DNA of 64,000 bases from Flavobacterium weaverense (lineage in GTDB: Bacteria; Bacteroidota; Bacteroidia; Flavobacteriales; Flavobacteriaceae). Where the stretch lies: assembly GCF_003688495.1 (NCBI RefSeq), contig NZ_REFH01000009.1, positions 558,001 through 622,000 of the forward strand, given 5' to 3'. Made by a program: the position numbers and the translations under genes. The notes beneath the pieces were generated by a model. That model was not told the DNA's origin. It did no database searches and saw nothing but the letters and a program-made list of their open reading frames with translations. Positions 27,199 through 35,598 of the stretch are shown in pieces (positions within the stretch are counted from its first letter, which is position 1; each line of letters opens with the position of its first letter).

Positions 27199-28254
27199 TT
27201 ATTTCATATTATTAAAAAGTATAGAAAAAGTTGATCCTAAATTGACTCCAGCACTATCTAAGGTCAAATTTCCTTGATATTTCTCAACTATTTTTTTACA
27301 TAAGTACAATCCAATTCCAGTTGAAGGTTCGTTTGAAGTACCAACCCTACTTCTAGTGGTAAACTTTCTATACAGCTCTTCTTTATATTTTCGGTCAAAA
27401 CCAATCCCGGAATCAGAAACTACAAGTCCAATTTTACCATCAATCATACTTGCTTTAAATTGGATTTTGCTTTCTGGGTAAGAAAACTTTATCGCGTTAT
27501 CAATCAAGTTTACCAAAACTCTAACCAACAAATCCTCTTCGATTGTTAAAAGCACTTCGTCAATTTCGAAAATAGGGGTTAAGTGTATTTTTTTCGAAAT
27601 TAATTTTGGAGCGGCTTGTATAAGTACAATATCAAAAATTGAGCGCAAATTGATAGTATTCACCTTTAAGGGACGATTTAAAAGTTCTTCCTCATCTTTC
27701 ATTAGTTTTATAAAAATTTCTATAAAAACAAACTGCTGGGTAGTACTCTTTTTAATTAATTGAGCATATTCTTGCACTGTTTCTGAAGGATTTTCATCCA
27801 AAATAAGTTCGGCCAAACCTTGCGAATTTCCAGTGAAGTTTTTAAAGTCGTGTGAAAGCAAATAAATTAGATCTTGATTATCATTTAAAGATCGCTCATT
27901 CTCTAGAATCGATTTTTGAATATTGCACATTAGTAAACCTGCTTCATCAGTAAAACCTACGGGCAAAGATGGAACTTCTCGCTCATTTCTGTAGTTATCT
28001 AGAGCTTTAGAGGCAATTTCAATTGGCTTAATTAAATGCTTTAAAAAATATAATGTAGCGGCACTCGCGATCAATGTCATAACGAGCGCCACAATTAATA
28101 TTGTATTTGCCGAAATATTATTACTGCCATAAAGCACATAAAATAGCATTCCTATTAGCGGAATGTGGATTCCAATAAATGCCACAAAAAGAAATTTAAA
28201 AGCATAGCTCTTTTTTAAAAAACTAATTGTAGATAATTTCTGATATAATTTCAT
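27199..28254 (-). CDS. Membrane sensor histidine kinase
   Basis: A 351-residue kinase with two transmembrane helices (about residues 20-42 and 50-72) separated by a very short periplasmic loop. A HAMP-like linker (73-120) follows, then a HisKA-type helix pair with H135 in YLLSHDFKNF, and an HATPase (NLIDNAIKFS, DSGIGFDRKY, STGIGLYLCKK). The short external loop suggests it senses the membrane itself or an intracellular partner. There is no adjacent response regulator, so it is an orphan kinase. Confidence 0.88.
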   Translation of the reverse strand: MKLYQKLSTISFLKKSYAFKFLFVAFIGIHIPLIGMLFYVLYGSNNISANTILIVALVMTLIASAATLYFLKHLIKPIEIASKALDNYRNEREVPSLPVGFTDEAGLLMCNIQKSILENERSLNDNQDLIYLLSHDFKNFTGNSQGLAELILDENPSETVQEYAQLIKKSTTQQFVFIEIFIKLMKDEEELLNRPLKVNTINLRSIFDIVLIQAAPKLISKKIHLTPIFEIDEVLLTIEEDLLVRVLVNLIDNAIKFSYPESKIQFKASMIDGKIGLVVSDSGIGFDRKYKEELYRKFTTRSRVGTSNEPSTGIGLYLCKKIVEKYQGNLTLDSAGVNLGSTFSILFNNMK

Positions 28255-28449
28255 TCTACTTCTTTTTTCGTAAATATAGAGATAAACTATATACGATACA
28301 TGCCTATTTAGCTACATTTATAAACTGTTTAACATTGTTTGAATTTATTTTTTTGACGCTACAATAACTACGATCTTCATCGAAAAATATAATTTAAAAA
28401 TTAAGTTTAAACGGAATTAAAAAAAATATAATTTTCAAACTTCGATACT

Positions 28450-29094
28450 ATGGCAGATAACTTTCAGAGTCAAGATTGGCCCAACCTAAAGAAATATAGA
28501 GAAAAGAATAGTATTCTTCCGCTCCTTAAGCAAGAAGATGAACGAGTTATCTTTTTTGGGGACTCTATAACTGAATTTTGGAGTACTGTCGATCCCAATT
28601 TTTTTGCCGACAAAAAATACGTTAATCGGGGAATTAGTGGACAAACAACACCACAAATGCTGATTCGTTTTAGAGCCGATGTCATCGCTTTAAAACCTAC
28701 TGTAGTTGTAATTCTCGCAGGTATAAATGACATTGCTGGAAATACCGGTTTCTCAACTATTGCAATGATTACTGATAATATTTTCTCAATGATTGATATC
28801 GCTAAAGCAAATAAAATAAAAGTTATTCTTTGTTCGGTTTTGCCGGCTTTTGATTTTCACTGGAGACCAAATCAAGAACCAATTGAGAAAATAAAAACAC
28901 TGAACGAGATTCTTAAAGATTATGCTTTTGCAAATAAAATTGAATTCATTGATTATTACAGTTCTATGGTAGACGATTGTCAGGGACTTAAAAAAGAATT
29001 ATCTGATGATGGCGTGCATCCCAATAAAAGTGGATACCAAGTTATGCAACCACTTGCTGAGAAAGCAATTATGTTAGCTTTGAGTAGAAAATAA
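28450..29094 (+). CDS. SGNH/GDSL family hydrolase
   Basis: A 214-residue esterase-fold enzyme. The four SGNH blocks are clear: FFGDSITEFW (catalytic Ser), NRGISGQTT (Gly), ILAGINDIAGN (Asn) and DDGVHPNKSGY (Asp/His). No signal peptide, so the enzyme is probably cytoplasmic, unlike many exported family members. Substrate (acyl ester, acetylated sugar or lysophospholipid) cannot be assigned. Single gene. Confidence 0.87.
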   Translation: MADNFQSQDWPNLKKYREKNSILPLLKQEDERVIFFGDSITEFWSTVDPNFFADKKYVNRGISGQTTPQMLIRFRADVIALKPTVVVILAGINDIAGNTGFSTIAMITDNIFSMIDIAKANKIKVILCSVLPAFDFHWRPNQEPIEKIKTLNEILKDYAFANKIEFIDYYSSMVDDCQGLKKELSDDGVHPNKSGYQVMQPLAEKAIMLALSRK

Positions 29095-29347
29095 AACATC
29101 TTTTTCAATACGATAAAAGTATCAACTTCTTTTCACATCTATATTGAAGGCGTTAGTATAAAAATCTAAACTTATAATAAAATACATTGCAAATTATCAA
29201 AACTATTTTTTGAAATGGTTTTGATACGTAAATTTTATATTATTTAACCTCATAATAATTCTAACAATTTTTTACATCATAAAATGTACTTTAATGTTAA
29301 GTTAAAGCCAATACTCTCGATCTACCGCTCGCTTGAATTTTGAATGT

Positions 29348-29355
29348 TACCTTTG
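29348..29355 (+). promoter_or_regulatory. Promoter -7 box of mscS-like gene
   Basis: TACCTTTG matches TAnnTTTG and ends 21 nt before the ATG at 29377. The -33 box is not clear. Confidence 0.5.
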
Positions 29356-29376
29356 CTATAAATCATAGCAAAAACA

Positions 29377-30678
29377 ATGAATTCACTTATTAAAATACAA
29401 TTCCTTATAAAGTTTGACACCAAATGGTTAACTGATTATTTTAACATCGAACCTAAAGTTGCTGTTTATATTTCTATTCCTATACTACTTTTTGGACTAC
29501 TAATCATTTGCTACATTTCTTGGTTGATAACTAAAAAATTAATTGTTACATCAATTAATAGACTTTTTGTAAAGACTAAAATTACGTGGGATGATATCTT
29601 AATTCAGAAAAAAATATTTGATAAACTTGCTTTCATTATCCCAGCAGAAATTGTCATTTTCACTTTGCCCTCTATATTAGCGGACTACCCTACAATTTCA
29701 AAGTATATAGTTACATTCACTACGATGGTCGTTTTGCTAGTAATTATTTGGACCGTTATTGCGTTGCTAGCTGTAATCAATGAAATCATGTCTAAATCAT
29801 TGATTTTTAAAGACAAACCCATTACTAGCTACATTCAAGTTCTTAATATTGTAGTTTATTTTATAGGAGGCATTTTAATTCTATCTCTAATGTTAGGTAA
29901 AAGTCCACTATACTTTCTTGGAGCTATGGGAGCTATGACTGCTATTTTATTATTAATTTTCAAAGACACAATCTTAGGTTTTGTCGCTAGTGTACAAATG
30001 TCGGTTTATGATATGGTACGTGTTGGAGACTGGATTGCTATGCCAAAATATGATGCAGATGGTGATGTAATGTCTATTAATTTATCCACAGTCAAAATTC
30101 AAAACTGGGATAAAACGATAACTACAATTCCAACATATGCATTTATCAATGATTCCTTCAAGAACTGGCGTGGAATGAGCAATTCAGGGGGACGAAGAAT
30201 AAAAAGATCAATATATCTTAAGGTAAGTAGCTTTTGTTTCTGTGATAAAGAAATGCTTACTGAATTCAAAAAATACGCGCTCATCAAAGAGTACATCATT
30301 AAAAAAGAAGAAGAAATAAAGAAATGCAATTCTTCGCTGTTTAATGAAGATTCTGATGAAGTTAATTTTAAAAGTCTTACAAATATTGGTATTTTTAGAA
30401 TTTATGCTGAAAATTACATTCTTTCAAATCCACATATTAATTGCGAAATGGCAACTATGGTGAGACAACTCGATCCTACTTCTCAAGGAATGCCGTTAGA
30501 AATATATTGTTTTACGCATGATAAGGAATGGGCAAAGCACGAAGCAGTAAAATCAGATATTTTTGATCATTTATTAACCATTGCTTCTCAATTCCAACTG
30601 GAAGTTTTTGAAGAGCCTTCTGGAAGAGATTTTAGAAGTTTGAGTGCCATAACTATTCAAAAACCAATTTTAAATTAA
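29377..30678 (+). CDS. MscS-family mechanosensitive channel (YbdG-like)
   Basis: A 433-residue inner-membrane protein. About five hydrophobic helices lie in residues 28-190, ending in the pore-lining helix (AMGAMTAILLLIFKDTILG). The MscS beta domain follows with VRVGDWIAMP, TVKIQNWDKTITTIPTYAF and the family's SFKNWRGMSNSGGRRIKR. The length and this last motif match YbdG-type channels, which respond to mild osmotic downshock. Single gene. Confidence 0.87.
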   Translation: MNSLIKIQFLIKFDTKWLTDYFNIEPKVAVYISIPILLFGLLIICYISWLITKKLIVTSINRLFVKTKITWDDILIQKKIFDKLAFIIPAEIVIFTLPSILADYPTISKYIVTFTTMVVLLVIIWTVIALLAVINEIMSKSLIFKDKPITSYIQVLNIVVYFIGGILILSLMLGKSPLYFLGAMGAMTAILLLIFKDTILGFVASVQMSVYDMVRVGDWIAMPKYDADGDVMSINLSTVKIQNWDKTITTIPTYAFINDSFKNWRGMSNSGGRRIKRSIYLKVSSFCFCDKEMLTEFKKYALIKEYIIKKEEEIKKCNSSLFNEDSDEVNFKSLTNIGIFRIYAENYILSNPHINCEMATMVRQLDPTSQGMPLEIYCFTHDKEWAKHEAVKSDIFDHLLTIASQFQLEVFEEPSGRDFRSLSAITIQKPILN

Positions 30679-30747
30679 AGTATAATTATCACTTACTTCA
30701 TAAAATTTAAAGTTGGAAATATAGATTGTGTCTAAAAATTGTTTGAA

Positions 30748-30905
30748 AGCACAATCCCTGCCCCTGATTGCAGTGGAAAAACTCCATTAATTAAAGCTTT
30801 GCAACTCTTGTTAGTAAAGAGCGACCAGTGGAAGCTCCTTTACTGACGTAGCGTTGCAGCTTAAATTAATGAAGATTTGTAGCGGAAAGCAGGATAAGGC
30901 CCAAA
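30748..30905 (-). repeat. Palindromic intergenic element, copy 1 (with large nested hairpin)
   Basis: The flanks read, on the minus strand, CCGCTACAAATC on one side and GGAG-TTTTTCCACTGCAATC on the other, the same pair of flanks as at 37069 and 55579. The inner part forms nested inverted repeats: ATTAATTAAAGC.. at 30786-30805 with 30853-30870, and AGTAAAGAGC at 30813-30822 with GCTCCTTTACT at 30834-30844. No coding capacity. It fills the gap between the channel gene and rlmD. Confidence 0.7.
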
Positions 30906-30937
30906 TAAAAATACTACTTTTTGAAAATAGTTGACAT

Positions 30938-30973
30938 TTTGAATTTATAAAACCAATCAAAGGCTTATTTTTG
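30938..30973 (+). promoter_or_regulatory. Promoter of rlmD, possibly giving a leaderless message
   Basis: TTTG at 30938-30941 and TATTTTTG at 30966-30973 (spacer 24, a little long) match the Bacteroidota consensus. The -7 box ends only 4 nt before the ATG at 30978, so transcription would start at or very near the start codon. Confidence 0.5.
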
Positions 30974-30977
30974 CGCC

Positions 30978-32393
30978 ATGGCTAAGAAAAATACAGACAA
31001 AGTTGTCTTTCATCAAATAAAAGTCCTTGATGCTGGTGCAAAAGGCGTTTCGGTAGCAAAGGCTCCCGATGGAAAAGTAGTTTTTATTCCTAATGTCGTT
31101 CCTGGCGACGTAGTGGACGTGCAAACGTTTAAAAAACGTAAAGCATATTACGAAGGAAAAGCAATTCATTTTCATGAATATTCTGAGCATAGAATCGAAC
31201 CTATTTGCGAACATTTTGGTGTTTGTGGTGGTTGTAAATGGCAGAATATGAAGTACAGCCAACAGTTGTACTATAAACAAAATGAAGTATTAAATCATTT
31301 ACAACGCATAGGGAAAGTAGAACTTCCTGAATTTGAGCCAATTTTAGGTTCCGAAAAACAGTTTTTCTACAGAAATAAGATGGAATTTTCGTTTTCTAAT
31401 AGCCGTTGGTTAACAGAAGCTGAGATTGGAAGTACTGAAGATTTAGGAAATAGAAATGCGCTAGGTTTCCATATTCCGAAAATGTGGGATAAAATTCTAG
31501 ACATCAATAAATGTCATTTACAAGAAGATCCTTCTAATGCAATTAGAAACGAAGTTCGTTCTTTTGCAAATGAGCATGGCTTAACTTTTTTTAATCCAAG
31601 AGCGCATGAAGGTTTGTTACGAACTTTAATGTTGCGAACATCTTCCACTGGTGAAATCATGGTATTGATTCAGTTTTTTGAAAATGATAAAGCTAATAGA
31701 GAATTACTTTTAAATCATATCTACGAGAAATTCCCGCAAATTACTTCTTTACAATACGTGATAAACAGCAAAGCAAACGATACTTTGTATGATACTGATA
31801 TTAAATTATACAAAGGAAGAGATTACATTTTAGAAGAAATGGAAGGTTTAAAATTTAGTATTAATGCTAAATCTTTCTATCAAACCAATTCTGATCAAGC
31901 ATACGAATTATACAAAATAACAAGAGATTTTGCTGGATTAACAGGAAATGAAATTGTTTACGATTTATACACTGGAACGGGAACTATTGCTCAGTTTGTA
32001 TCTAAAAAAGCTAAGAAAGTAATAGGTGTCGAAAGTGTTCCAGAAGCGATCAAAGATGCTAAGTTAAATGCAGAACGCAATGAAATTACAAATTGCGAGT
32101 TCTATGTAGGTGATATGAAAGTCGTATTTAACGATGATTTTATTGCACAACACGGACATCCTGATGTTATTATCACAGATCCACCAAGAGACGGAATGCA
32201 TAAAGATGTTATTGAACAAATTATGAAGATTGCTCCTGAAAAAGTGGTTTACGTAAGTTGTAACTCTGCTACACAAGCGCGCGATTTAGCGTTAATGGAT
32301 GAGAAATATAAAGTAACCAGAGTGCGTCCTGTTGATATGTTTCCGCAAACGCATCACGTTGAAAATGTAGTGCTTTTAGAGAGAAGAAAATAG
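30978..32393 (+). CDS. rlmD: 23S rRNA (uracil-C5)-methyltransferase RlmD family
   Basis: A 471-residue TrmA/RlmD-type RNA methyltransferase. It has an N-terminal TRAM domain (about residues 10-68), a [4Fe-4S] site from C77, C83 and C86 (CEHFGVCGGC) plus a distal Cys in NKCHLQ, and a C-terminal SAM domain with YDLYTGTGTIAQFV, TDPPRDGMH and the catalytic cysteine in YVSCNSATQARDL. The product is 5-methyluridine in 23S rRNA (U1939 in E. coli). Bacteroidota often have only one or two of this family, so the exact uridine is inferred. Followed by two cell-envelope genes on the same strand. Confidence 0.88.
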   Translation: MAKKNTDKVVFHQIKVLDAGAKGVSVAKAPDGKVVFIPNVVPGDVVDVQTFKKRKAYYEGKAIHFHEYSEHRIEPICEHFGVCGGCKWQNMKYSQQLYYKQNEVLNHLQRIGKVELPEFEPILGSEKQFFYRNKMEFSFSNSRWLTEAEIGSTEDLGNRNALGFHIPKMWDKILDINKCHLQEDPSNAIRNEVRSFANEHGLTFFNPRAHEGLLRTLMLRTSSTGEIMVLIQFFENDKANRELLLNHIYEKFPQITSLQYVINSKANDTLYDTDIKLYKGRDYILEEMEGLKFSINAKSFYQTNSDQAYELYKITRDFAGLTGNEIVYDLYTGTGTIAQFVSKKAKKVIGVESVPEAIKDAKLNAERNEITNCEFYVGDMKVVFNDDFIAQHGHPDVIITDPPRDGMHKDVIEQIMKIAPEKVVYVSCNSATQARDLALMDEKYKVTRVRPVDMFPQTHHVENVVLLERRK

Positions 32394-32474
32394 TTGGCAG
32401 TGCTCAGCAACAGTATTCAGTTTCAACAATCTGAACACTAATTATTGAACACTTAACACTGAACACTGAACGTT
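32394..32474 (+). repeat. Degenerate short tandem repeat (CACTGAA-type)
   Basis: The 87-bp gap after rlmD is made of degenerate copies of a roughly 9-10 bp word: CTGAACACT, TTGAACACT, TAACACTGAACACTGAACG and the reverse CAGTGCTCAG and AGTATTCAG. It includes both orientations, so parts can fold. No coding role. Confidence 0.55.
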
Positions 32475-32480
32475 TAATTT

Positions 32481-33002
32481 ATGAAAAAAATAATTTTATT
32501 TCTATTTGTTTTAGCGCTATCTTTTTCTGGTTGTGAGAAAGATGATATTTGTGATGCAAATACACCTACGACACCAAGATTAGTGATTGGGTTTTATGAT
32601 TTTCTAAATCCTTCATTATTGAAAAACGTAACCGATTTAAAAGTTATAGGAGATGGAATGGCAAAAGGTGTTCTTTTTAATGGAGCAGAAACGACTAATG
32701 CAAATACGATTTCAATTCCATTAAAAACTGTTGGAACGACTACAACTTATCGATTAACATTGAATTCAGGTAATTCAAACGCGGCATTGGTTGATGAGGA
32801 TATTATTAAATTTGATTATACTACAAAGGAAGTTTTTGTATCAAGAGCTTGTGGCTACAAATCAATTTTCACTTTAGACCCAACGACTCCTTACACGCAT
32901 ACAGACCCAATTGCTGCTAATCAAAAGTGGATCAAATTTATATCAGTGGAAAAAAATAATATAGAAAACGAAAATGAAACACACATTAAAATCTTTTTTT
33001 AG
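32481..33002 (+). CDS. DUF6452 family lipoprotein
   Basis: A 173-residue lipoprotein. The signal peptide MKKIILFLFVLALSFSGC ends in lipobox FSGC. The next residues EKDD fit the C-x-K-(D/E)2 surface-export signal described for Flavobacteriia lipoproteins, so it is probably exposed on the outer membrane. The mature part has paired Cys (CDANTPTTPRLVI and later RACGYKS) and is beta-rich. DUF6452 is of unknown function and commonly lies beside rlmD and a DUF6048 gene in flavobacteria, as here. Confidence 0.78.
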   Translation: MKKIILFLFVLALSFSGCEKDDICDANTPTTPRLVIGFYDFLNPSLLKNVTDLKVIGDGMAKGVLFNGAETTNANTISIPLKTVGTTTTYRLTLNSGNSNAALVDEDIIKFDYTTKEVFVSRACGYKSIFTLDPTTPYTHTDPIAANQKWIKFISVEKNNIENENETHIKIFF

Positions 33003-33837
33003 TTTTTTTCTCGTTCTATCGATCACTTTGGCGCAAGCACAAGAAACTACTCCAAAACCGAAACAAGAAAAAACAAATCCTACAGAAATTAGTAAAAGTA
33101 AAACTAGTGATGATAGTCAGCAAATTCCTGATGCACCTTTAACTTTAGTCAACCTTGAGCCTATTGTAAAAAAGAGCGATTCTATTCCTGTAAAAACTGA
33201 TCGTTATGGTGTACGAGTTGGAGTTGATATTTATAAACTTACTCGTGCTTTATATGATAAAAATTACAAGGGAATTGAATTAGTGGGTGATTACCGACTC
33301 ACGAAAAAATATTTTCTAGCTGCCGAATTAGGGAACGAAAATAAAACCACTGATGATGATCGTGTAAATTTTACGACAAAAGGTTCCTATATCAAAGCTG
33401 GTTTTGATTACAACGCTTACGAAAACTGGCTAGACATGGAAAACATTATTTCTATTGGTCTTCGATATGGTTTTAGTACATTCAATCAACAATTGAATAG
33501 CTATAAAGTTTATAATTCAAATCCATATTTTGGAGAAATTCCTGTTATCGCTTCTGGTAAAAAATTTGATGGATTATCCGCGAGTTGGATTGAAGTCGTA
33601 GCTGGAGTAAAAGCTAAAGTTTTTAATAATGTTTTTATGGGTTTCAGTTTGAGATTAAACCGATTGATAACAAACAAAGAACCAGAAAATTTTTCGAACC
33701 TATATATTCCTGGATTTAATAGAACTTACGATGGTAGTTTTGGAGTCGGTTTTAACTATACTGTTACCTACTTCGTTCCTATTTATAAAAAGAAAGTAAA
33801 ACCAGCTATTAATATCAAAACTGAAAAGGCTAAATAG
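32974..33837 (+). CDS. DUF6048 family outer-membrane beta-barrel-like protein
   Basis: A 287-residue exported protein. The signal peptide is MKHTLKSFFSFFLVLSITLAQAQ. A low-complexity K/P/T/S linker (about residues 25-60) is followed by alternating strands with aromatic girdles (YFLAAELGNENKT, YIKAGFDYNAYENW, GVGFNYTVTYFVPIY), as in small outer-membrane barrels. It overlaps the DUF6452 gene by 29 bp, so the two are coupled and may work together at the surface. Function unknown. Confidence 0.78.
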   Translation: MKHTLKSFFSFFLVLSITLAQAQETTPKPKQEKTNPTEISKSKTSDDSQQIPDAPLTLVNLEPIVKKSDSIPVKTDRYGVRVGVDIYKLTRALYDKNYKGIELVGDYRLTKKYFLAAELGNENKTTDDDRVNFTTKGSYIKAGFDYNAYENWLDMENIISIGLRYGFSTFNQQLNSYKVYNSNPYFGEIPVIASGKKFDGLSASWIEVVAGVKAKVFNNVFMGFSLRLNRLITNKEPENFSNLYIPGFNRTYDGSFGVGFNYTVTYFVPIYKKKVKPAINIKTEKAK

Positions 33838-33870
33838 TAATTTTACTTATAAAATGTAATAGTGTAAAAA

Positions 33871-33909
33871 AAATGAGATGACTTCTTTGCGAAATCATCT
33901 CATTTTTTT
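33871..33909 (+). terminator. Terminator after DUF6048 gene
   Basis: Perfect 11-bp arms AAATGAGATGA (33871-33881) and TCATCTCATTT (33895-33905) with a 13-nt loop and a trailing T run. Confidence 0.85.
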
Positions 33910-33934
33910 TTGAAGCTATTTTTAATGTAAAAAA

Positions 33935-34171
33935 TTAACCTATTTCCCGAACACCTTTCATAAAAATCCACTTCATGTAAAACTTCTCTCCATCTTTGGT
34001 TTTCAATGCATGAAATTTTGGAGATAAAAGTGTTCCTATGACAAAAGCCGTTAGCGGAATCCAAAATCCAGTTAGATTTGTATATCTTCCCACGAGATAT
34101 CTTGCAGAAATAAATAATATTGCGAAACACCCTAATTGGTATATAAAAGCTCTTATTTGTAATTTAGTCAT
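33935..34171 (-). CDS. Small two-helix membrane protein, unknown
   Basis: A 78-residue protein with two hydrophobic helices (about residues 8-27 and 34-50), then a basic tail (SPKFHALKTKDGEKFYMKW). I do not recognise a named family. It lies 42 bp downstream of the THUMP methyltransferase gene on the same strand and is the best frame in this interval; the overlapping frame at 33900-34130 has no such pattern. Confidence 0.65.
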   Translation of the reverse strand: MTKLQIRAFIYQLGCFAILFISARYLVGRYTNLTGFWIPLTAFVIGTLLSPKFHALKTKDGEKFYMKWIFMKGVREIG

Positions 34172-34213
34172 TATATCAGTTCTTATGTTGAATAGTCGAA
34201 ATAGGATAAATAA

Positions 34214-35395
34214 TTATTCTTTTTCGATGTCTTCGTTTACAGGATTAAACTTTGTTCTCTTACTTCCTTCATACATCGCGTATTTCACTAATCTTGCTTC
34301 TAAGCCTGCGTTGAAAAGTTTGATTTTTCTGGAAGGTTTTAAACCAACATATTTAAGTGCTTCTAAGTTTGCAGTAATCATCCAAGCATTTGTTCCCGGA
34401 TAATTTTTCTTCAAAGTGTCACCTATGTTTTTGTAAAACTCTTCCATGTGAATATCCAATCGCTCATCATAAGGTGGATTAAAAACTAAATGTAATTTAC
34501 CTTCAGTCGATTTTTCAGTATCAAAGAAATTATTCTCTTCGATAGTAATATAATCTTCAAGATTAGCGTTTTTGATATTGTCTTTTGCTTTTTGAACTGC
34601 ACTTGGTGCCTTGTCATATCCTTTTATAGTATGATGAAATTCGCGTACGCGTTTCAACAAACTATCTGAAATAGCATCAAACAAATTATTATCCCAATCA
34701 TTCCATTTTTCGAATGCAAATTCCTTACGATTAATATTTGCAGGGATATTACAAGCAATCATTGCTGCTTCAGCAAGAAAAGTTCCTGAACCACACATTG
34801 GATCTAAAAAATCAGTTTGTCCATCCCAACCAGAAAGCAATAAAATTCCAGCGGCTAATACTTCGTTTATAGGTGCAATATTTGTTGCTGTTCTATAACC
34901 ACGTTGATTCAAAGCATTTCCAGAAGTATCTAATGCAACTGAAACTTGGTCTTTATCAATATGAATATTAATACGTAGATCAGGATGTACTTTATCAATG
35001 CTTGGACGCTGACCTGTTCTTTCTCTAAACTGATCCACGATAGCGTCTTTACATTTTTGAGATACAAATTCGGAGTGATTAAAGTATTCAGAATGTACAG
35101 TGGTATCAATTACAAAAGTTTGGTTTGCACCAATCAATTTTGACCAGTTTACACCTGATATTCCCTTGTATAAAGCTTGTTCATTATTAGCCTTAAAAAA
35201 ATAAATAGGCTTTAGGATTTTTAAAGCTGTACGCAAAGCTAAATTTGCTTTATACATAAAACCTTTATCGCCTTTAAAACTTACCATTCGTACACCTTGC
35301 TCGACGTTTTGCGCGCCTAACATTTGCAATTCTTTTGCTAATATCTCTTCAAAACCAAAAAAGGTTTTGGCAACCATTCTAAAATTATCTTCCAT
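34214..35395 (-). CDS. THUMP-domain RNA methyltransferase (RlmL/YpsC-like)
   Basis: A 393-residue class I SAM-dependent RNA methyltransferase. It has an N-terminal ferredoxin-like plus THUMP region (about residues 1-155, ending in IHIDKDQVSVALDTSGNALNQRGYR), then the catalytic domain with FLDPMCGSGTFLAEAAM and the N2-guanine motif VFNPPYDERL. This is the N-terminal half of E. coli RlmL, which methylates G2445 of 23S rRNA; the exact guanosine here is inferred. The C-terminal tail is basic. Confidence 0.88.
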   Translation of the reverse strand: MEDNFRMVAKTFFGFEEILAKELQMLGAQNVEQGVRMVSFKGDKGFMYKANLALRTALKILKPIYFFKANNEQALYKGISGVNWSKLIGANQTFVIDTTVHSEYFNHSEFVSQKCKDAIVDQFRERTGQRPSIDKVHPDLRINIHIDKDQVSVALDTSGNALNQRGYRTATNIAPINEVLAAGILLLSGWDGQTDFLDPMCGSGTFLAEAAMIACNIPANINRKEFAFEKWNDWDNNLFDAISDSLLKRVREFHHTIKGYDKAPSAVQKAKDNIKNANLEDYITIEENNFFDTEKSTEGKLHLVFNPPYDERLDIHMEEFYKNIGDTLKKNYPGTNAWMITANLEALKYVGLKPSRKIKLFNAGLEARLVKYAMYEGSKRTKFNPVNEDIEKE

Positions 35396-35561
35396 CTTTA
35401 TATAAATTCCAACAAGTAAATTTCACTTAAACTCGATTTAAAAAACATTTCTAGACAATACATTTTAAGTTAGAATTGCTACCTAAACAATTCTTAAAAA
35501 AATATCTGCCATTGTTCTGTTTGTATCGCAGTGAAATAGTTCTTTTTCTGCAAAAATACAC

Positions 35562-35569
35562 TAAATTTG
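35562..35569 (+). promoter_or_regulatory. Promoter -7 box of methyltransferase-zip operon
   Basis: TAAATTTG matches TAnnTTTG and ends 29 nt before the ATG at 35599. Confidence 0.5.
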
Positions 35570-35598
35570 CATCAATCGAATTAATTGAAAAAGAATAA

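Noticed and set aside
30957..31280. 107-residue open frame on the minus strand
   Set aside because: Antisense to the RlmD TRAM and Fe-S region; no independent evidence.
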